Assembly (NCBI RefSeq): GCF_014199325.1
Contig: NZ_JACIJJ010000001.1
Span: 1,054,001-1,118,000 of the forward strand
Origin: Sphingomonas yantingensis
GTDB taxonomy: Bacteria > Pseudomonadota > Alphaproteobacteria > Sphingomonadales > Sphingomonadaceae
Length of the DNA stretch: 64,000 bases
Direction of reading: 5' to 3'
Each line of letters begins with the position of its first letter. Within the stretch, counting starts at the first letter, position 1. A program made the translations under genes and the position numbers. Shown one piece after another: positions 34,993 to 45,236 of this stretch. The notes beneath the pieces are model-generated. The model did no database searches and was not told the origin of the DNA. It was given only the letters and a program-made list of their open reading frames with translations.

Positions 34993-35420
34993 GCCGCGGC
35001 CTCGCCGAGCACTTCGGACGCGACGGAGATGTATTTGCGCCCCGCTTCTCGCGCGGCAGCGACGGCGTCCGTCACCTTCATCGTCTTGCGCGCGCCGCCC
35101 AGGCGGATCAGCATCGGCAGGTTGATCCCGGCAATCACCTCGACCCGGCCGGTTTCCAGCAGCGAGATGGCGAGGTTCGACGGCGTGCCGCCGAACAGGT
35201 CGGTCAGCACGATCACGCCGCGGCCGTCATCGACCTCGCCGATCGCGCGGGCGATGTCGGCGCGGCGCTCTTCCATGTCGTCCTCGGGGCCGATGCAGAT
35301 GGTGGCGATCGCCGGCTGCTTGCCGACGACATGCTCCATCGCGACCACGAACTCTTCGGCCAGGCGCCCATGGGTCACGAGGACCAGACCGATCAGGGGA
35401 TTTTCCGTCATAACCTTCAT
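34989..35420 (-). CDS. PTS EIIA component, mannose/fructose type
   Basis: Product of 143 residues with the active-site His17 in LVLVTHGRLAEEFV, DLFGGTPSNLAISLL and LPMLIRLGGARKTMKVTDAV, the usual EIIA(Man) layout. No EIIB, EIIC or EIID gene is adjacent, so it probably acts in phosphorelay regulation. ATG 35420 overlaps the rapZ stop (ATGA), and ATG 35411 three codons later is an alternative. Confidence 0.93.
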   Translation of the reverse strand: MKVMTENPLIGLVLVTHGRLAEEFVVAMEHVVGKQPAIATICIGPEDDMEERRADIARAIGEVDDGRGVIVLTDLFGGTPSNLAISLLETGRVEVIAGINLPMLIRLGGARKTMKVTDAVAAAREAGRKYISVASEVLGEAAA

Positions 35421-36328
35421 GTCTTGGCGGGCGCGCCTTCCAGCGAGTCCTGCGGCGCGGTGCCGAGGTCGCGATGCTGCACCGTGGGCGAAAAACCCTC
35501 GTCGCGCAACCGTGCGGCCACCCGCGCGGCGACGTGGACCGAGCGATGCCGGCCGCCGGTGCAGCCGAACGCGACGGTGACATAGGATTTGCCCTCCGCC
35601 CGGTACCGCGGAAGCAGCATCAGCAGCAAATTCTCGATGCTTTCGACCGACGCGGCATAGGCGGGATCGGCGCGGACATAATCGGCCACGTCGGGATCGA
35701 GGCCGGTGCCGGGGCGCAGCGAGGGCACCCAGTGCGGGTTGCGCAGATATCGCATGTCGAAGACAAGGTCGGCGCTGCGCGGGATACCGCGGGCGAAGCC
35801 GAACGACATGACCGACAGCGTGGGCTCGCCCAGCCCCTTGCCGCCGAACAGATCGCGCACTTCCTGCGCCAGCGCGTTCGCGGACAGCGTCGTCGTGTCG
35901 ATCAGCCGCCCGGCCCAGCGCTTCAGCGGTTCGAGGAGTTCGCGCTCGCGGACGATGCCGTCGGTGGCGGGGCGATCCTGCGCCAGCGGATGGCGGCGGC
36001 GCGTCTCCGAATAGCGGCGCTCGAGCTCGGTCCCGCCGCAGTCGAGATAGAGGAGCGACACTTCCTGCCCGCCCTGGTTCCGCTCCTGCACCATCGCGGC
36101 GATGCGGACGGGATCGAAGTCGCGCGTGCGAATGCCGATGCCGATCGCCAGCGGCCGGTCGTCGGCGGCACCGCCTGCGGCGGGGGCGATCTCGAGCAGG
36201 GCGTCGAGCAGGCTCAACGGCAGATTGTCGACGATCTCCCAGCCCAAATCCTCGAGCGTGCGCAGCGTCGTCGACTTGCCCGCGCCCGACATGCCGGTGA
36301 CGAGCAGGATGCGGCGCGGCGCGGTCAT
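35417..36328 (-). CDS. rapZ: RNase adapter protein RapZ
   Basis: P-loop protein of 303 residues with Walker A GMSGAGKS (residues 12-19) and the C-terminal YVTVAFGCTGGRHRSVHVAA signature. In E. coli RapZ binds small RNAs and glucosamine-6-phosphate. In alphaproteobacteria it is usually found next to hprK and PTS genes, as here. It overlaps hprK upstream and EIIA downstream by 4 bp each. Confidence 0.95.
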   Translation of the reverse strand: MTAPRRILLVTGMSGAGKSTTLRTLEDLGWEIVDNLPLSLLDALLEIAPAAGGAADDRPLAIGIGIRTRDFDPVRIAAMVQERNQGGQEVSLLYLDCGGTELERRYSETRRRHPLAQDRPATDGIVRERELLEPLKRWAGRLIDTTTLSANALAQEVRDLFGGKGLGEPTLSVMSFGFARGIPRSADLVFDMRYLRNPHWVPSLRPGTGLDPDVADYVRADPAYAASVESIENLLLMLLPRYRAEGKSYVTVAFGCTGGRHRSVHVAARVAARLRDEGFSPTVQHRDLGTAPQDSLEGAPAKT

Positions 36329-36756
36329 CGCGCCGGCGTCCGGGCCAGCGCCAGCTCGACCTTGATCGGGGCGGAGGGTTCAAGCGCGGCCAGCGCGACG
36401 CAGGGGATGTCGATCCCGGCGATGCGGCGCACCCGCGCGTCGAGCGGCATCCGGTCGGGCGCCGGGTCGGGGGTGACGATCAGCGCGACCGGCACGTCGG
36501 CGGCGCATGCCATCTCGACGATCCCCAGCCCGCGCACCTCGATCCGCCCGGCGATCGTGGCGGGCGCGGAGGCGAGGAGCGCGGTGCCCGACCGGCGCAG
36601 CAGCGTGTAGTCGTCGCTGACGAGCGAGGCACCGCGGTCGATCAGGCGCAGCGCTAGGTCGGACTTACCGGAGCCCGATCGCCCCTCGATCAGCACGGCG
36701 CGGCCGCCAATGGCGACGCAGGACGCGTGCAGCGTTTCGGAAGACAGCGCGGTCAT
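36325..36756 (-). CDS. hprK: HPr kinase/phosphorylase, short alphaproteobacterial form
   Basis: Product of 143 residues that consists of the kinase domain only: Walker A GRSGSGKS (residues 25-32), then ASLVSDDYTLL and the HprK signature IEVRGLGIVEM. Firmicute HprK has an extra N-terminal domain that is missing here, which is normal for this lineage. It phosphorylates HPr on Ser. The start overlaps chvG by 4 bp, tying the two-component system to PTS regulation. Confidence 0.95.
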   Translation of the reverse strand: MTALSSETLHASCVAIGGRAVLIEGRSGSGKSDLALRLIDRGASLVSDDYTLLRRSGTALLASAPATIAGRIEVRGLGIVEMACAADVPVALIVTPDPAPDRMPLDARVRRIAGIDIPCVALAALEPSAPIKVELALARTPAR

Positions 36757-38369
36757 GGCTCGATCCGGTTCCCGTCCCCGATTGCCCGTGGCAGGCGCAC
36801 CACGAAGCGCGCGCCGCTCACCCGATCCTCGCGCGATTCGACGTGGATCGTACCGCCGTGGCCTTCGACGATCGTCCGCGCGATGGCAAGGCCGAGCCCC
36901 GAATGCGCGCCGAATGCCTCGCCCTCCGGCCGGATCGAGTGGAAGCGGCGGAAGATCGCCTCGCGCGCGGCATCCGGCACGCCCGGCCCCTCGTCCTCGA
37001 CACGGATCGTGACGAGCGGGCCGCCGTCGCTAGCCGCCACGCTGACCACCGCATCGTCGGGGGAGAAGGAAAGCGCGTTGTCGATCAGGTTCTCGAACAC
37101 CCGGGCCAGCCGCGATCCGTCGGCGTTGACGACCAGCGGCTCGGCACCCGGCAGGTCGAGCCGGAGGCGGATGCCGCGCGGCAGGTCGCGCGCGCGCCGC
37201 CCGTCGACGATCGCGCCGAGCATCGCGGCCATGTCGAGCGGCTCGAACGCCGCGCGGCTCAACTGCGCGTCGAGGCGCGAGGCGTCGGATATCTCGGTGA
37301 TGAGCCGGTCGAGGCGGCGGACGTCGTCGCGGACAATGTCGAGCAATTGCGCCTGTAGCGCCGGGTCGCGGACCGAACCGAGGCTCTCGACCGCCGACCG
37401 GAGCGAGGCGAGCGGGTTCTTGAGTTCGTGCGTCACGTCGGCGGCGAACGCCTCGGTCGCGTCGATGCGGACGCGCAGCGCCTGGCTCATGTCCGAAACC
37501 GCGCGCGCGAGCATGCCGATCTCGTCGCGCCGGCTGGGCAGGCGCGGCACCACCACCTCGCGCGCGCGGCCGAGGCGGACGCGGACCGCGGCGCGCGCCA
37601 GCATCCGGAGCGGCCGGACGATCGTGCGTGCAAGGAACAGCGACAGGAGGAGCGAGGCGAGGAATACGCTCGCCAGCACGATCGCGAGCCGCCATCGCTC
37701 GGCGCGCACGACCGAGGTGATGTCCGCGGCGTTGACCGTCGTCATCAGCGCGCCGCGCGCGCCCAATGGCGCGGCGGCGGTGATGACGGGCGTGCGATCG
37801 GGCGCGCGCCAAAGGGTCGCCGGGGCCTCGTGCGTCGTCACCGCGCGGGCGACGTCGGGCCAGCGAAAGCCGCGATTGCGGGGGCGCTCGCGATAAAGGG
37901 GCGCGCGGTCGGCGCCGACGACGGTGTCGATGCCGGCGTCGAGGAACCGGCCGATTGCCTGTCCCACCGGCTGCTTGTCGGGATCGCGCAGGCGGAAATT
38001 GGCGACGCCGAGGCGGCGGCTGTCGCTCCGCTCGTTCCCGTCGCGGGCATAGGTGCGGATGCGCGTTTCCGTCTGGCGGGCGAGGCGGGTGACGAGCACT
38101 TCCTCGTCGCTCATCCGCGTCGCCATCAGCGCCTGTGCGATCAGCCGCGCTTCCCGGCTCGCCTGTTCGAGCCGGTCGTCGATCAGACGCGTGCGATAGC
38201 TGTCGAGATAGAAGAACCCGCCCGCCAGCATGGCGAGCGCGATGCTGTTGACCGCGAGGATGCGCGGGGTGAGGCTGATCCGCCCCGACCAGCGCAGCGA
38301 AAGCGCCGTATCGTCGCTGCGCGACAGGGCGGCTTCTTCACTCGTCGGAGAAGCGATAGCCCGCTCCAT
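36753..38369 (-). CDS. chvG: Sensor histidine kinase ChvG
   Basis: Product of 538 residues. The first membrane helix ([19 protein letters not shown]) is followed by a periplasmic sensing region beginning [21 protein letters not shown], characteristic of ChvG/ExoS. A second helix ([19 protein letters not shown]), a HAMP domain, the H-box [15 protein letters not shown] and the ATPase domain follow, the last with [20 protein letters not shown] and [13 protein letters not shown]. Relatives sense acid and envelope stress and phosphorylate ChvI. The ATG at 38369 overlaps the chvI end by 32 bp; GAGA lies six bases before it. Start confidence is moderate. Confidence 0.93.
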   Translation of the reverse strand: MERAIASPTSEEAALSRSDDTALSLRWSGRISLTPRILAVNSIALAMLAGGFFYLDSYRTRLIDDRLEQASREARLIAQALMATRMSDEEVLVTRLARQTETRIRTYARDGNERSDSRRLGVANFRLRDPDKQPVGQAIGRFLDAGIDTVVGADRAPLYRERPRNRGFRWPDVARAVTTHEAPATLWRAPDRTPVITAAAPLGARGALMTTVNAADITSVVRAERWRLAIVLASVFLASLLLSLFLARTIVRPLRMLARAAVRVRLGRAREVVVPRLPSRRDEIGMLARAVSDMSQALRVRIDATEAFAADVTHELKNPLASLRSAVESLGSVRDPALQAQLLDIVRDDVRRLDRLITEISDASRLDAQLSRAAFEPLDMAAMLGAIVDGRRARDLPRGIRLRLDLPGAEPLVVNADGSRLARVFENLIDNALSFSPDDAVVSVAASDGGPLVTIRVEDEGPGVPDAAREAIFRRFHSIRPEGEAFGAHSGLGLAIARTIVEGHGGTIHVESREDRVSGARFVVRLPRAIGDGNRIEP

Positions 38370-39072
38370 ACAGCGTCTCGATCGCGTCGAACTTCGGATC
38401 GACCTGCCGGAACTTGCGGCGGACGCGCTTGATGTGGCTGTCGATCGTGCGGTCGTCGACGTAGATGTCGTCCTGATAGGCCGCATCCATGAGCTGGTTG
38501 CGCGTCCGCACGATGCCGGGGCGCTGCGCCAGCGTTTCGAGGATCATGAATTCGGTGACGGTCAGCGTGACGTTCGCGCCGTCCCACGTCACCTTGTGTC
38601 GCGCGGGGTCCATCGACAGCCGGCCGCGGTCGAGCACGGGAGCGGGCGGCTCCTCGCCCGCTTCGCCGCCGCCGCCCGCCGCCTCGGTTCGGCGCAGGAT
38701 CGCGCGGATGCGGGCGATGAGCAGCCGCTGGCTGAATGGCTTGGCGATATAGTCGTCGGCACCCATGGCAAGGCCGAGAGCCTCGTCGAGCTCGTCGTCC
38801 TTGCTTGTTAGGAAAATGACCGGGATCGCCGACTTCTCGCGCAGGCGGCGCAGCAGCTCCAGCCCGTCGAGCCGCGGCATCTTGATGTCGAGCACGGCCA
38901 GGTCGGGCGGATTGTCGATCAGCGCCTTCAGCGCTGCCTCTCCGTCCGAATACACACGGGTCAGGAACCCCTCGGCCTGAAGGGCGATCGAGACCGAGGT
39001 CAGGATGTTCCGGTCGTCGTCGACCAGCGCGATCGTGGCGCTGCGCGGTGCCGGCGCGGTTGTCGCGCTCAT
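38338..39072 (-). CDS. chvI: Response regulator ChvI
   Basis: OmpR/PhoB-type regulator of 244 residues. The receiver domain has acidic pocket DDD at 18-20, phospho-acceptor Asp62 in [10 protein letters not shown] and Lys in YIAKPFSQ. A winged-helix domain follows with [17 protein letters not shown] and ending TLYGAGYRF. It is paired with ChvG downstream. It is divergent from cckA with 86 bp between the starts, so both promoters must lie in that short space. Confidence 0.95.
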   Translation of the reverse strand: MSATTAPAPRSATIALVDDDRNILTSVSIALQAEGFLTRVYSDGEAALKALIDNPPDLAVLDIKMPRLDGLELLRRLREKSAIPVIFLTSKDDELDEALGLAMGADDYIAKPFSQRLLIARIRAILRRTEAAGGGGEAGEEPPAPVLDRGRLSMDPARHKVTWDGANVTLTVTEFMILETLAQRPGIVRTRNQLMDAAYQDDIYVDDRTIDSHIKRVRRKFRQVDPKFDAIETLYGAGYRFSDE

Positions 39073-39158
39073 GCGATGGGCTCGAACGGGCGACGATCCA
39101 TGCCGCTCGCCTAACGCAAAGCGCGGGCCGGCTCAATCGCCCGTTGGGCGGAGGGGAC

Positions 39159-41603
39159 ATGCTTGACGATGGCCCGAGGTGCGCCGACAGCATCGCCATG
39201 GCCACGTCCCCCCTGTCGCCCCCCCGAAACGATGCCCCCCGCCGGTCGATGCTGATCGCCGGCGCCGGCGGCGTGGCCGCCGCGCTCGTCATCCTAGGGC
39301 TGATCGGCGACTGGCAGCTGGCCGCCGGCTTCCTTGCCGCCGCGCTGCTGATCGCGGGCGGCCTCCTCGCTTTCTGGCGCCTGTCGCGCAGCGCCGCCGC
39401 GACCGAGGCGAACGAGGACTGGGCGCTCGCCCACGCGCTGGCCGAGGCGAGCGACGGGCCGCTGGCGGTTACCGACCGTTCGGGGCGGCTGGTCTGTGCC
39501 AACGATGCCTATCGCCGGCTGTTCGACGGGCTGCCGACGCCGCCGTCGCTTCCGTTCGAGGGGGACGGGGAATCGCGGCTGGGTGCCGCGGGGCGCACCG
39601 CATGGCGGGATGGCGAGGGACAGGTCGCGGCGCTCGCGCGGCGCGGGCGCACGCTCGATGCGCGGATCGCGCGCGCGGGCGACGACATGCTCCTCTGGCA
39701 TTTCGTTGCCGCGCGCGGGGAGGGCGGCACGGGCGCCGCCAATCCGCTGCCCGCCGCGATCTCCGCGATCGCCGGGCCGGTCGGCGAGCGGCTGGGCGCC
39801 GCGGGCGTGATGGCGGTCGCGATCCAGCCCGATGGCCGGATCGAGGCGGCGAACCGCGTCTTCGCCGCGCGCGCGACGGGCAGCGCCGAGGCCAATGTCG
39901 AGGGCCGTGACTTCGCCCGCCTGATGCTGGCCGAGCCGACCGGCCATGTGCGGTTCGAGCGGGAGGGCGGCGGCGGCAATCCGCTGCGTCTGATCCAGCT
40001 GCCGCTGGGTGAGAGCGCCGACGCGCCCATCGTGCTGGCGCTGATCGACGAGGAAGATGCGGGGTTCACCGTGGGGCTGGGCGACGATGTGGCGGCGCAT
40101 GTCCGCGCGCTGGTCGGCCTGCTCCCTATCGGGCTGGCGATGGTCGATCGCGACGGGCGCTTCGTCCACATCAACGCCGCCTTTGCCTCGGCCACCGCGG
40201 TCAACGCCGCCGCACCGCCGCTCTATCCCGGCGACCTGGTGGTGCGCGAGGACAAGGCCGCGCTCGCCGACGCGATCCGCCGCTTCTCCGGCGGGGCGAG
40301 CCATGTCGCCGACATGCAGGTGCGCCTCGCCGCGCGGCCCGACGAGCCGGTCGCGCTGACGCTCGCGGGTGCGCGGGGGTTGGGCGACGCATCGGTGATC
40401 CTCTGCCTCAAGGAAACCGGCGAGGAGGGGCAGCTCAAGCGGCAGGTGGCGCAGGCGACGAAGATGCAGGCGGTCGGCCAGCTGGCGGGCGGCGTCGCGC
40501 ACGACTTCAACAACATCCTGACCGCGATCATCGGGCATTGCGACCTGATGCTGATGCGCCATTCGCCCGGCGACAGCGACCATGACGACATCCAGCAGGT
40601 GCGCGCCAACGCCAACCGCGCCGCCGCGCTGACCCGCCAGCTGCTCGCCTTCTCGCGCCAGCAGACGCTGCGGCCGCAGGTCCTCCAACTGCCCGACGTG
40701 GTGTCGGAGGTGTCGAACCTCCTCACCCGCCTGCTCGGCGAGACGGTACGGCTGGAGGTCAAGCACGGCCGCGGCCTGGGCAGCGTGCGCGCCGATCCGG
40801 GGCAGCTCGAACAGGTGATCGTCAATTTGGCGGTCAACGCCCGCGACGCGATGGTCGCGGCCAATCCAGCGGGCGGCGGCACGCTGACGATCGAGACGCT
40901 GGCGGTCGGGCGCGCGGCGGTGAAGCGGATGGGCGACGACGTGCTGCCGGTCGGCGACTACGCGGTGCTTCGCATCACCGACACCGGCACCGGCATCCCG
41001 CCCGAAATCCTGCCCAAGATCTTCGAGCCGTTCTTCACAACCAAGGAAGTGGGCAAGGGCACCGGCCTCGGCCTCTCGACCGTCTATGGCATCGTCAAGC
41101 AGTCGGGCGGCTACATCTTCGCCGAATCACCGCCGGGGCAGGGCGCGCGGTTCACCATCTACCTGCCCGTCAACACCTCGGCCGAGGCGCCGGCGCCGAA
41201 GGTCGCGCCCAAGGCGCCGAAGCGCCCCGCCGGCTGGGGCACGGGCACCGTCGTGCTGGTCGAGGACGAGGCAATGGTCCGCGCCGTCGCCGAACGCGCG
41301 CTGGTGCGGCAGGGGTACAAGGTGCTGACCGCCGAGAATGGCGAGGCGGCGCTGGAGCTGATCGCCCGGTGCGAGCGGCCCGACCTGCTCGTCTCCGACG
41401 TGGTCATGCCGATGATGGACGGGCCGACAATGGTCGCGAAAGTGCGCGAGCGCTATCCCGACCTGCCGATCCTGTTCATGTCGGGCTATGCCGAGGAACA
41501 GCTTCGCCGCTCGATCGACCTCGACAACGTCGCCTTCCTGCCCAAGCCGTTTTCGGTGCAGCAACTGACCGAAGCGGTGGGCGGTGTGATGGGCACGGCG
41601 TAA
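39159..41603 (+). CDS. cckA: Hybrid histidine kinase CckA
   Basis: Product of 814 residues. Two membrane helices near the start ([20 protein letters not shown] and [16 protein letters not shown]) are followed by PAS-type sensor regions and the H-box [16 protein letters not shown] with His448. The ATPase domain has [26 protein letters not shown] and [14 protein letters not shown], and the C-terminal receiver has Asp747 in [11 protein letters not shown]. This is the layout of CckA, the bifunctional kinase that feeds CtrA and CpdR through ChpT in alphaproteobacteria. ATG 39159 has GGAGGGG at good spacing; ATG 39198 is an alternative. A receiver-only gene follows by 43 bp. Confidence 0.95.
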   Translation: MLDDGPRCADSIAMATSPLSPPRNDAPRRSMLIAGAGGVAAALVILGLIGDWQLAAGFLAAALLIAGGLLAFWRLSRSAAATEANEDWALAHALAEASDGPLAVTDRSGRLVCANDAYRRLFDGLPTPPSLPFEGDGESRLGAAGRTAWRDGEGQVAALARRGRTLDARIARAGDDMLLWHFVAARGEGGTGAANPLPAAISAIAGPVGERLGAAGVMAVAIQPDGRIEAANRVFAARATGSAEANVEGRDFARLMLAEPTGHVRFEREGGGGNPLRLIQLPLGESADAPIVLALIDEEDAGFTVGLGDDVAAHVRALVGLLPIGLAMVDRDGRFVHINAAFASATAVNAAAPPLYPGDLVVREDKAALADAIRRFSGGASHVADMQVRLAARPDEPVALTLAGARGLGDASVILCLKETGEEGQLKRQVAQATKMQAVGQLAGGVAHDFNNILTAIIGHCDLMLMRHSPGDSDHDDIQQVRANANRAAALTRQLLAFSRQQTLRPQVLQLPDVVSEVSNLLTRLLGETVRLEVKHGRGLGSVRADPGQLEQVIVNLAVNARDAMVAANPAGGGTLTIETLAVGRAAVKRMGDDVLPVGDYAVLRITDTGTGIPPEILPKIFEPFFTTKEVGKGTGLGLSTVYGIVKQSGGYIFAESPPGQGARFTIYLPVNTSAEAPAPKVAPKAPKRPAGWGTGTVVLVEDEAMVRAVAERALVRQGYKVLTAENGEAALELIARCERPDLLVSDVVMPMMDGPTMVAKVRERYPDLPILFMSGYAEEQLRRSIDLDNVAFLPKPFSVQQLTEAVGGVMGTA

Positions 41604-41646
41604 TCAGGGCTTGGCGCATTGCGCGGGGCGTGCTTATGACGGCCCG

Positions 41647-41991
41647 ATGACCGAGCGCATGCGTATCCTTATCGTCGAGGACGAGCCCCTGATCGCCATG
41701 ATGCTCGAGGATTTCCTCGATGCGCTGGGCAAGGACGTGGCGGGGACCGCCGAGACGGTGTCGACCGCGCTCGAGGAAGTCGCCAAGGGCGGCGTCGATG
41801 CCGCGATCCTCGACGTCAACCTGCGCGGGGGCGAGAAGAGCTGGCCCGTCGCCGATGCGCTGGCCGAGCGGGGCATCCCCTTCGTCCTCGCGACCGGCGG
41901 TGACACGCTGGCGCCCGCGCACGCCGACCGCCCGGTGCTGGCCAAGCCGTTCACGATGGACGGCGTCGAGCAGGCGCTGGCGACGCTCTGA
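41647..41991 (+). CDS. Single-domain response regulator
   Basis: Product of 114 residues that is a receiver domain only. It has the acidic pair in RILIVEDEPLIAMML, the phospho-acceptor Asp in AAILDVNLRGG, and VLAKPFTMDGV. There is no output domain, so it should act as a phosphorelay intermediate or by protein contact. It follows cckA closely on the same strand, so it may receive phosphate from that kinase or ChpT; this is inference. The 130-bp gap after it (41992-42121) must hold the promoter of the exopolysaccharide cluster. Confidence 0.9.
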   Translation: MTERMRILIVEDEPLIAMMLEDFLDALGKDVAGTAETVSTALEEVAKGGVDAAILDVNLRGGEKSWPVADALAERGIPFVLATGGDTLAPAHADRPVLAKPFTMDGVEQALATL

Positions 41992-42121
41992 TCCCCTGCG
42001 GCGTCGTGCTGCGGTGCCACGCTGAACGCTAATTTAACCTCTCACCCCGCATAGCATCCTCGTTTCTGCACCGGCGCGTGGACCCTTGTCCGCGCGGCCG
42101 GCGCGCCGACGGAGATGATCG

Positions 42122-42763
42122 ATGCGTGTTCGCGTGAAGGCCAAGACGGCGCTGATGACGGGTGCCGCCGCCGTGCTGGTGTCGGGTTGTACCTCCAGCA
42201 GCCGGCCCGAGCTTCCGCCCGCGCAGTTCGTCGCGTCGAAGGAGGGGCCGGGCGAGGAATATGTCATCGGCCCGCTCGATTCGCTCCAGATCTTCGTCTG
42301 GCGCAATCCGGAGCTGTCGGCGAAGGTCCAGGTGCGCCCCGACGGCCGCATCACCACGCCGCTGATCGCCGACATGCCCGCGGTCGGCAAGACGCCGTCG
42401 ATGCTCGCCGACGACATGAAGATCGCGCTCAAGGAATATATCAAGGACCCGATCGTCTCAGTCATCGTCGACCAGTTCCAAGGGACGTTCAGCCAGCAGA
42501 TCCGCATCGTCGGCGCGACTGAGAAGCCCGCCTCGATCCCCTATCGCGCCAACATGACCTTGCTCGACGCGATGATCGCGGTCGGCGGACTGTCCCAATA
42601 TGCGGCAGGTAACAAGGCACGGCTGGTGCGCTTCGACCGCGAGACGGGTAAGCAGCGCGAATATGCCGTCCGCCTCGGCAAGCTACTGAAGGACGGCGAT
42701 ACTTCGGCGAACGTCCGGCTAGAGGCCGGCGACGTCATCATCATTCCGCAGAGCATGTTCTGA
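42122..42763 (+). CDS. XrtA-system polysaccharide export lipoprotein (Wza-like)
   Basis: Product of 213 residues. Signal peptide with lipobox VSGC, acylated Cys23. The polysaccharide export domain follows (YVIGPLDSLQIFVWRNPELS, VQVRPDGRITTPLIADM), then a SLBB-type beta-grasp repeat (IRIVGATEKPASIPYRANM). It should form the outer-membrane export pore for the exopolysaccharide. ATG 42122 has GGAG 7 bp upstream. It opens a ten-gene cluster and ends on the start of the chain-length gene. Confidence 0.93.
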   Translation: MRVRVKAKTALMTGAAAVLVSGCTSSSRPELPPAQFVASKEGPGEEYVIGPLDSLQIFVWRNPELSAKVQVRPDGRITTPLIADMPAVGKTPSMLADDMKIALKEYIKDPIVSVIVDQFQGTFSQQIRIVGATEKPASIPYRANMTLLDAMIAVGGLSQYAAGNKARLVRFDRETGKQREYAVRLGKLLKDGDTSANVRLEAGDVIIIPQSMF

Positions 42764-44304
42764 TGGACGCGATTTACGACGAGATCAGGGTCGGACTGCA
42801 CGCCGTCTGGCGTCGCCGCTGGCTGGCGCTCGCCATCGCCTGGGGCATCTGCCTGGCGGGCTGGCTCGTCGTGTCGCAGATCCCGAACCAGTACGTCTCC
42901 TCCGCCCGGGTGTCGGTACAGCTTCGCAGCGTGCTGCCCGGTCAGGACAACCCGATGGCGCAGGTCGACCAGCAGCGCGACGTCGATCGCGTGCGCCAGA
43001 CGCTGCTCTCGGCAGTGAACCTCGAAAAGGTCGTGCGCGGCACCTCGATCGCCAATTCGGTGTCGAGCGACCGCGACGTCGCCGATCGCGTGGCCGCGCT
43101 GCAAAAGGCGATCAAGATCACTGCGCAGCCCGACACCAACATCTTCGAGGTGTCGGCGACGATCGCCAATGGCGGGGCGTCGGACGCCTCGAACGCCAAG
43201 CTGGCGCGCGAGGTGGTGCAAAAGCTGATCGACATCTTCGTCGAAACCAACCTGGCCGGTACGCGCGACGAGGCGAGCCAGTCATTGAAGTTCCTCGACG
43301 AGCAGATCGACCAGCGCCAGCGTCAGCTTCAGGACGCCGAGGGCAAGAAGGCCGAGTTCCAGTCCAAGTACATGGGCTCACTGCCCGGCACCGGCAGCCT
43401 CGAGGAGCGCGTCGCCGCGGCGCGCAACCAGCTGGCGCAGGTCAATTCCGACCTCGCCGCCGCGCAGTCGGGGCTTGCCGCGGTCAACGGCCAGATGGCG
43501 GGGACGCAGCCCTCGCTGCCCGGTACCGCCGCCAGCGCGATGGGGCCGGCGCGCGCGCGCGTCGCGACGATCCAGGGCCAGCTGGCCGAAGCGCGCGGGC
43601 GCGGCTGGACCGACAGCCATCCCGACGTGATCGCGCTCAAGAACCAGCTTGCCATCGCCAATGCCGCCGCGCGCGGCGAGCCGATGGCGGGCGGCGACGG
43701 CGGCGCGCCCAATCCGCTCTACCTCAGCCTGCGCTCGATGCAGGCCGACCGCGCGGCCCAGGTTGCGGCGCTCACCCAGCGTAAGGGCCAGCTCGAGGCC
43801 GATCTCTCGCGCCTCGACGGCACGATGGGCGCACAGCCCGCTGTGGCGGCCGAGCAGGCGTCGATCGACCGCGACTATCTCGTCCTCAAGGACCAGTACG
43901 ACAAGCTGCTGGCCAGCCGCGAGCAGGTGCGCATCCGCGCGCAGGCGAACAACGAGGCCGACAGCGTCAAGATCAGCGTGATCGATCCGCCGACGTCCCC
44001 GCGCAAACCGACCGCGCCCAACCGGCCGCTCCTGCTTTTCGGGGTGCTCATCGTCGGGCTGGGCGGCGGCGCGGCGGCGGCCTGGGGGCTGTCGAAGCTC
44101 CAGACCACCTATCCCACGGTTCAGCGCCTCGAAAAAGCGAGCGGCATGACGGTGCTCGGCAGCATCGGCGAGGTGGTGAGCGATACCGTACGCACCGCGC
44201 GCCGCCGCCAGCTCAAGCTGTTCGCGGGCGGGGCGGGGGCACTCGCCGGTGCCTTCCTGATCCTGATGAGCATCGAGTTCCTCCAGCGCGGGCTGGTGGC
44301 GTGA
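42763..44304 (+). CDS. XrtA-system polysaccharide chain-length determinant protein
   Basis: Wzz/BCSP-type inner membrane protein of 513 residues. An N-terminal helix (WLALAIAWGICLAGWLVVS) is followed by a long periplasmic coiled-coil region (including LKFLDEQIDQRQRQLQDAEGK). The C-terminal part has the proline-rich IDPPTSPRKPTAPNRP motif before the second helix LLLFGVLIVGLGGGAAAAW. The last 20 residues add a further hydrophobic stretch. There is no kinase domain; the separate kinase gene follows with a 4-bp overlap. Confidence 0.93.
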   Translation: MDAIYDEIRVGLHAVWRRRWLALAIAWGICLAGWLVVSQIPNQYVSSARVSVQLRSVLPGQDNPMAQVDQQRDVDRVRQTLLSAVNLEKVVRGTSIANSVSSDRDVADRVAALQKAIKITAQPDTNIFEVSATIANGGASDASNAKLAREVVQKLIDIFVETNLAGTRDEASQSLKFLDEQIDQRQRQLQDAEGKKAEFQSKYMGSLPGTGSLEERVAAARNQLAQVNSDLAAAQSGLAAVNGQMAGTQPSLPGTAASAMGPARARVATIQGQLAEARGRGWTDSHPDVIALKNQLAIANAAARGEPMAGGDGGAPNPLYLSLRSMQADRAAQVAALTQRKGQLEADLSRLDGTMGAQPAVAAEQASIDRDYLVLKDQYDKLLASREQVRIRAQANNEADSVKISVIDPPTSPRKPTAPNRPLLLFGVLIVGLGGGAAAAWGLSKLQTTYPTVQRLEKASGMTVLGSIGEVVSDTVRTARRRQLKLFAGGAGALAGAFLILMSIEFLQRGLVA

Positions 44305-45236
44305 CGGAGAACGAGAAGATGACCGCCGTCGATCCCCATCGCCCGCCGCGCGCCTCGCTGCTCGAACGGGCCAGCGACTGGTTCGACTACGCCCCGCCGC
44401 CGCCCGCGAGCGCGCCGCGGCACGACCCCGTGCCGCCGCCGTTCGAGGCCGCGCCGCCGCTGGCCGAGGAGCCGGCGTTCGTGCCGCTTCCCGTGGACCG
44501 CGAGCGCGTGTCGATCGACCGCGAGATGCTGGCCGGCCGCGGCATGCTGATCCCCGGCGCGGCGGTGACGCCGCTTGCCGAAGAGTTCCGCCTCATCAAG
44601 CGCCAGTTGCTGATCGCTGCCGACGAGGTCGCCAAAAGCGACAGCGTCAAGGCGCGCGCGATCCTCGTCTGTTCGGCGCGGCCGGGTGATGGCAAGACGT
44701 TCAGCGCCGCCAACCTCGCGCTCAGCCTGGCGGCGGAGCGCGATGTCGAGGTGTTGCTGGTCGATGCCGACGTGGCGAAGCCCGACGTGCCACGCGTGCT
44801 GGGCTTCGAGCATGGCCCCGGCCTGCTCGATGCGATCGGCGATCCGTCGCTGGACGTGGAGAGCCTGGTCCTCGACACCGATATCCCACAGCTTCAGATC
44901 CTGCGCGCGGGCACCCGCGGCCATGCCGATACCGAGCTGCTCGCCTCGACCCGCGCGCGGCAGGTGATCGGCGGGCTCGCCCGCGCCAATCCGCGCCGCA
45001 TCGTCCTGTTCGATTCGCCGCCGGTGCTGGCGGCCAGCCCCGCGGGCGTGCTTGCCGGCCTTGTCGGGCAGGTGATGCTGGTCGTGCGCGCCGACCGGAC
45101 CAGCGAGGGCGATCTTCGCGAGGCGGTGGCGCAGCTGGCGGCGTGCGAGCGCGTGTCGCTCGTCCTCAATTCGGTTTCCTTGCGGCCGGGCGGCAACCGC
45201 TACGGCGACTATTATGCTTACGGGAGTGAGGCGTGA
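44301..45236 (+). CDS. XrtA-associated tyrosine autokinase
   Basis: BY-kinase of 311 residues from a GTG start. The P-loop SARPGDGKTFSAANLAL has Lys132. LLVDADVAKPDVPRVLG is Walker A', and VLFDSPPVL is Walker B. The C-terminus ends with a tyrosine cluster (NRYGDYYAYGSEA) that is expected to be autophosphorylated. It regulates polymer length together with the chain-length protein. It overlaps both neighbours. Confidence 0.93.
   Translation: MTENEKMTAVDPHRPPRASLLERASDWFDYAPPPPASAPRHDPVPPPFEAAPPLAEEPAFVPLPVDRERVSIDREMLAGRGMLIPGAAVTPLAEEFRLIKRQLLIAADEVAKSDSVKARAILVCSARPGDGKTFSAANLALSLAAERDVEVLLVDADVAKPDVPRVLGFEHGPGLLDAIGDPSLDVESLVLDTDIPQLQILRAGTRGHADTELLASTRARQVIGGLARANPRRIVLFDSPPVLAASPAGVLAGLVGQVMLVVRADRTSEGDLREAVAQLAACERVSLVLNSVSLRPGGNRYGDYYAYGSEA

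Noticed and set aside
42030..42045. TTAACC sequence before the exopolysaccharide cluster as a CtrA half-site
   Set aside because: Only one half-site; the second TTAA at 7-bp spacing is missing, and such hexamers occur by chance.
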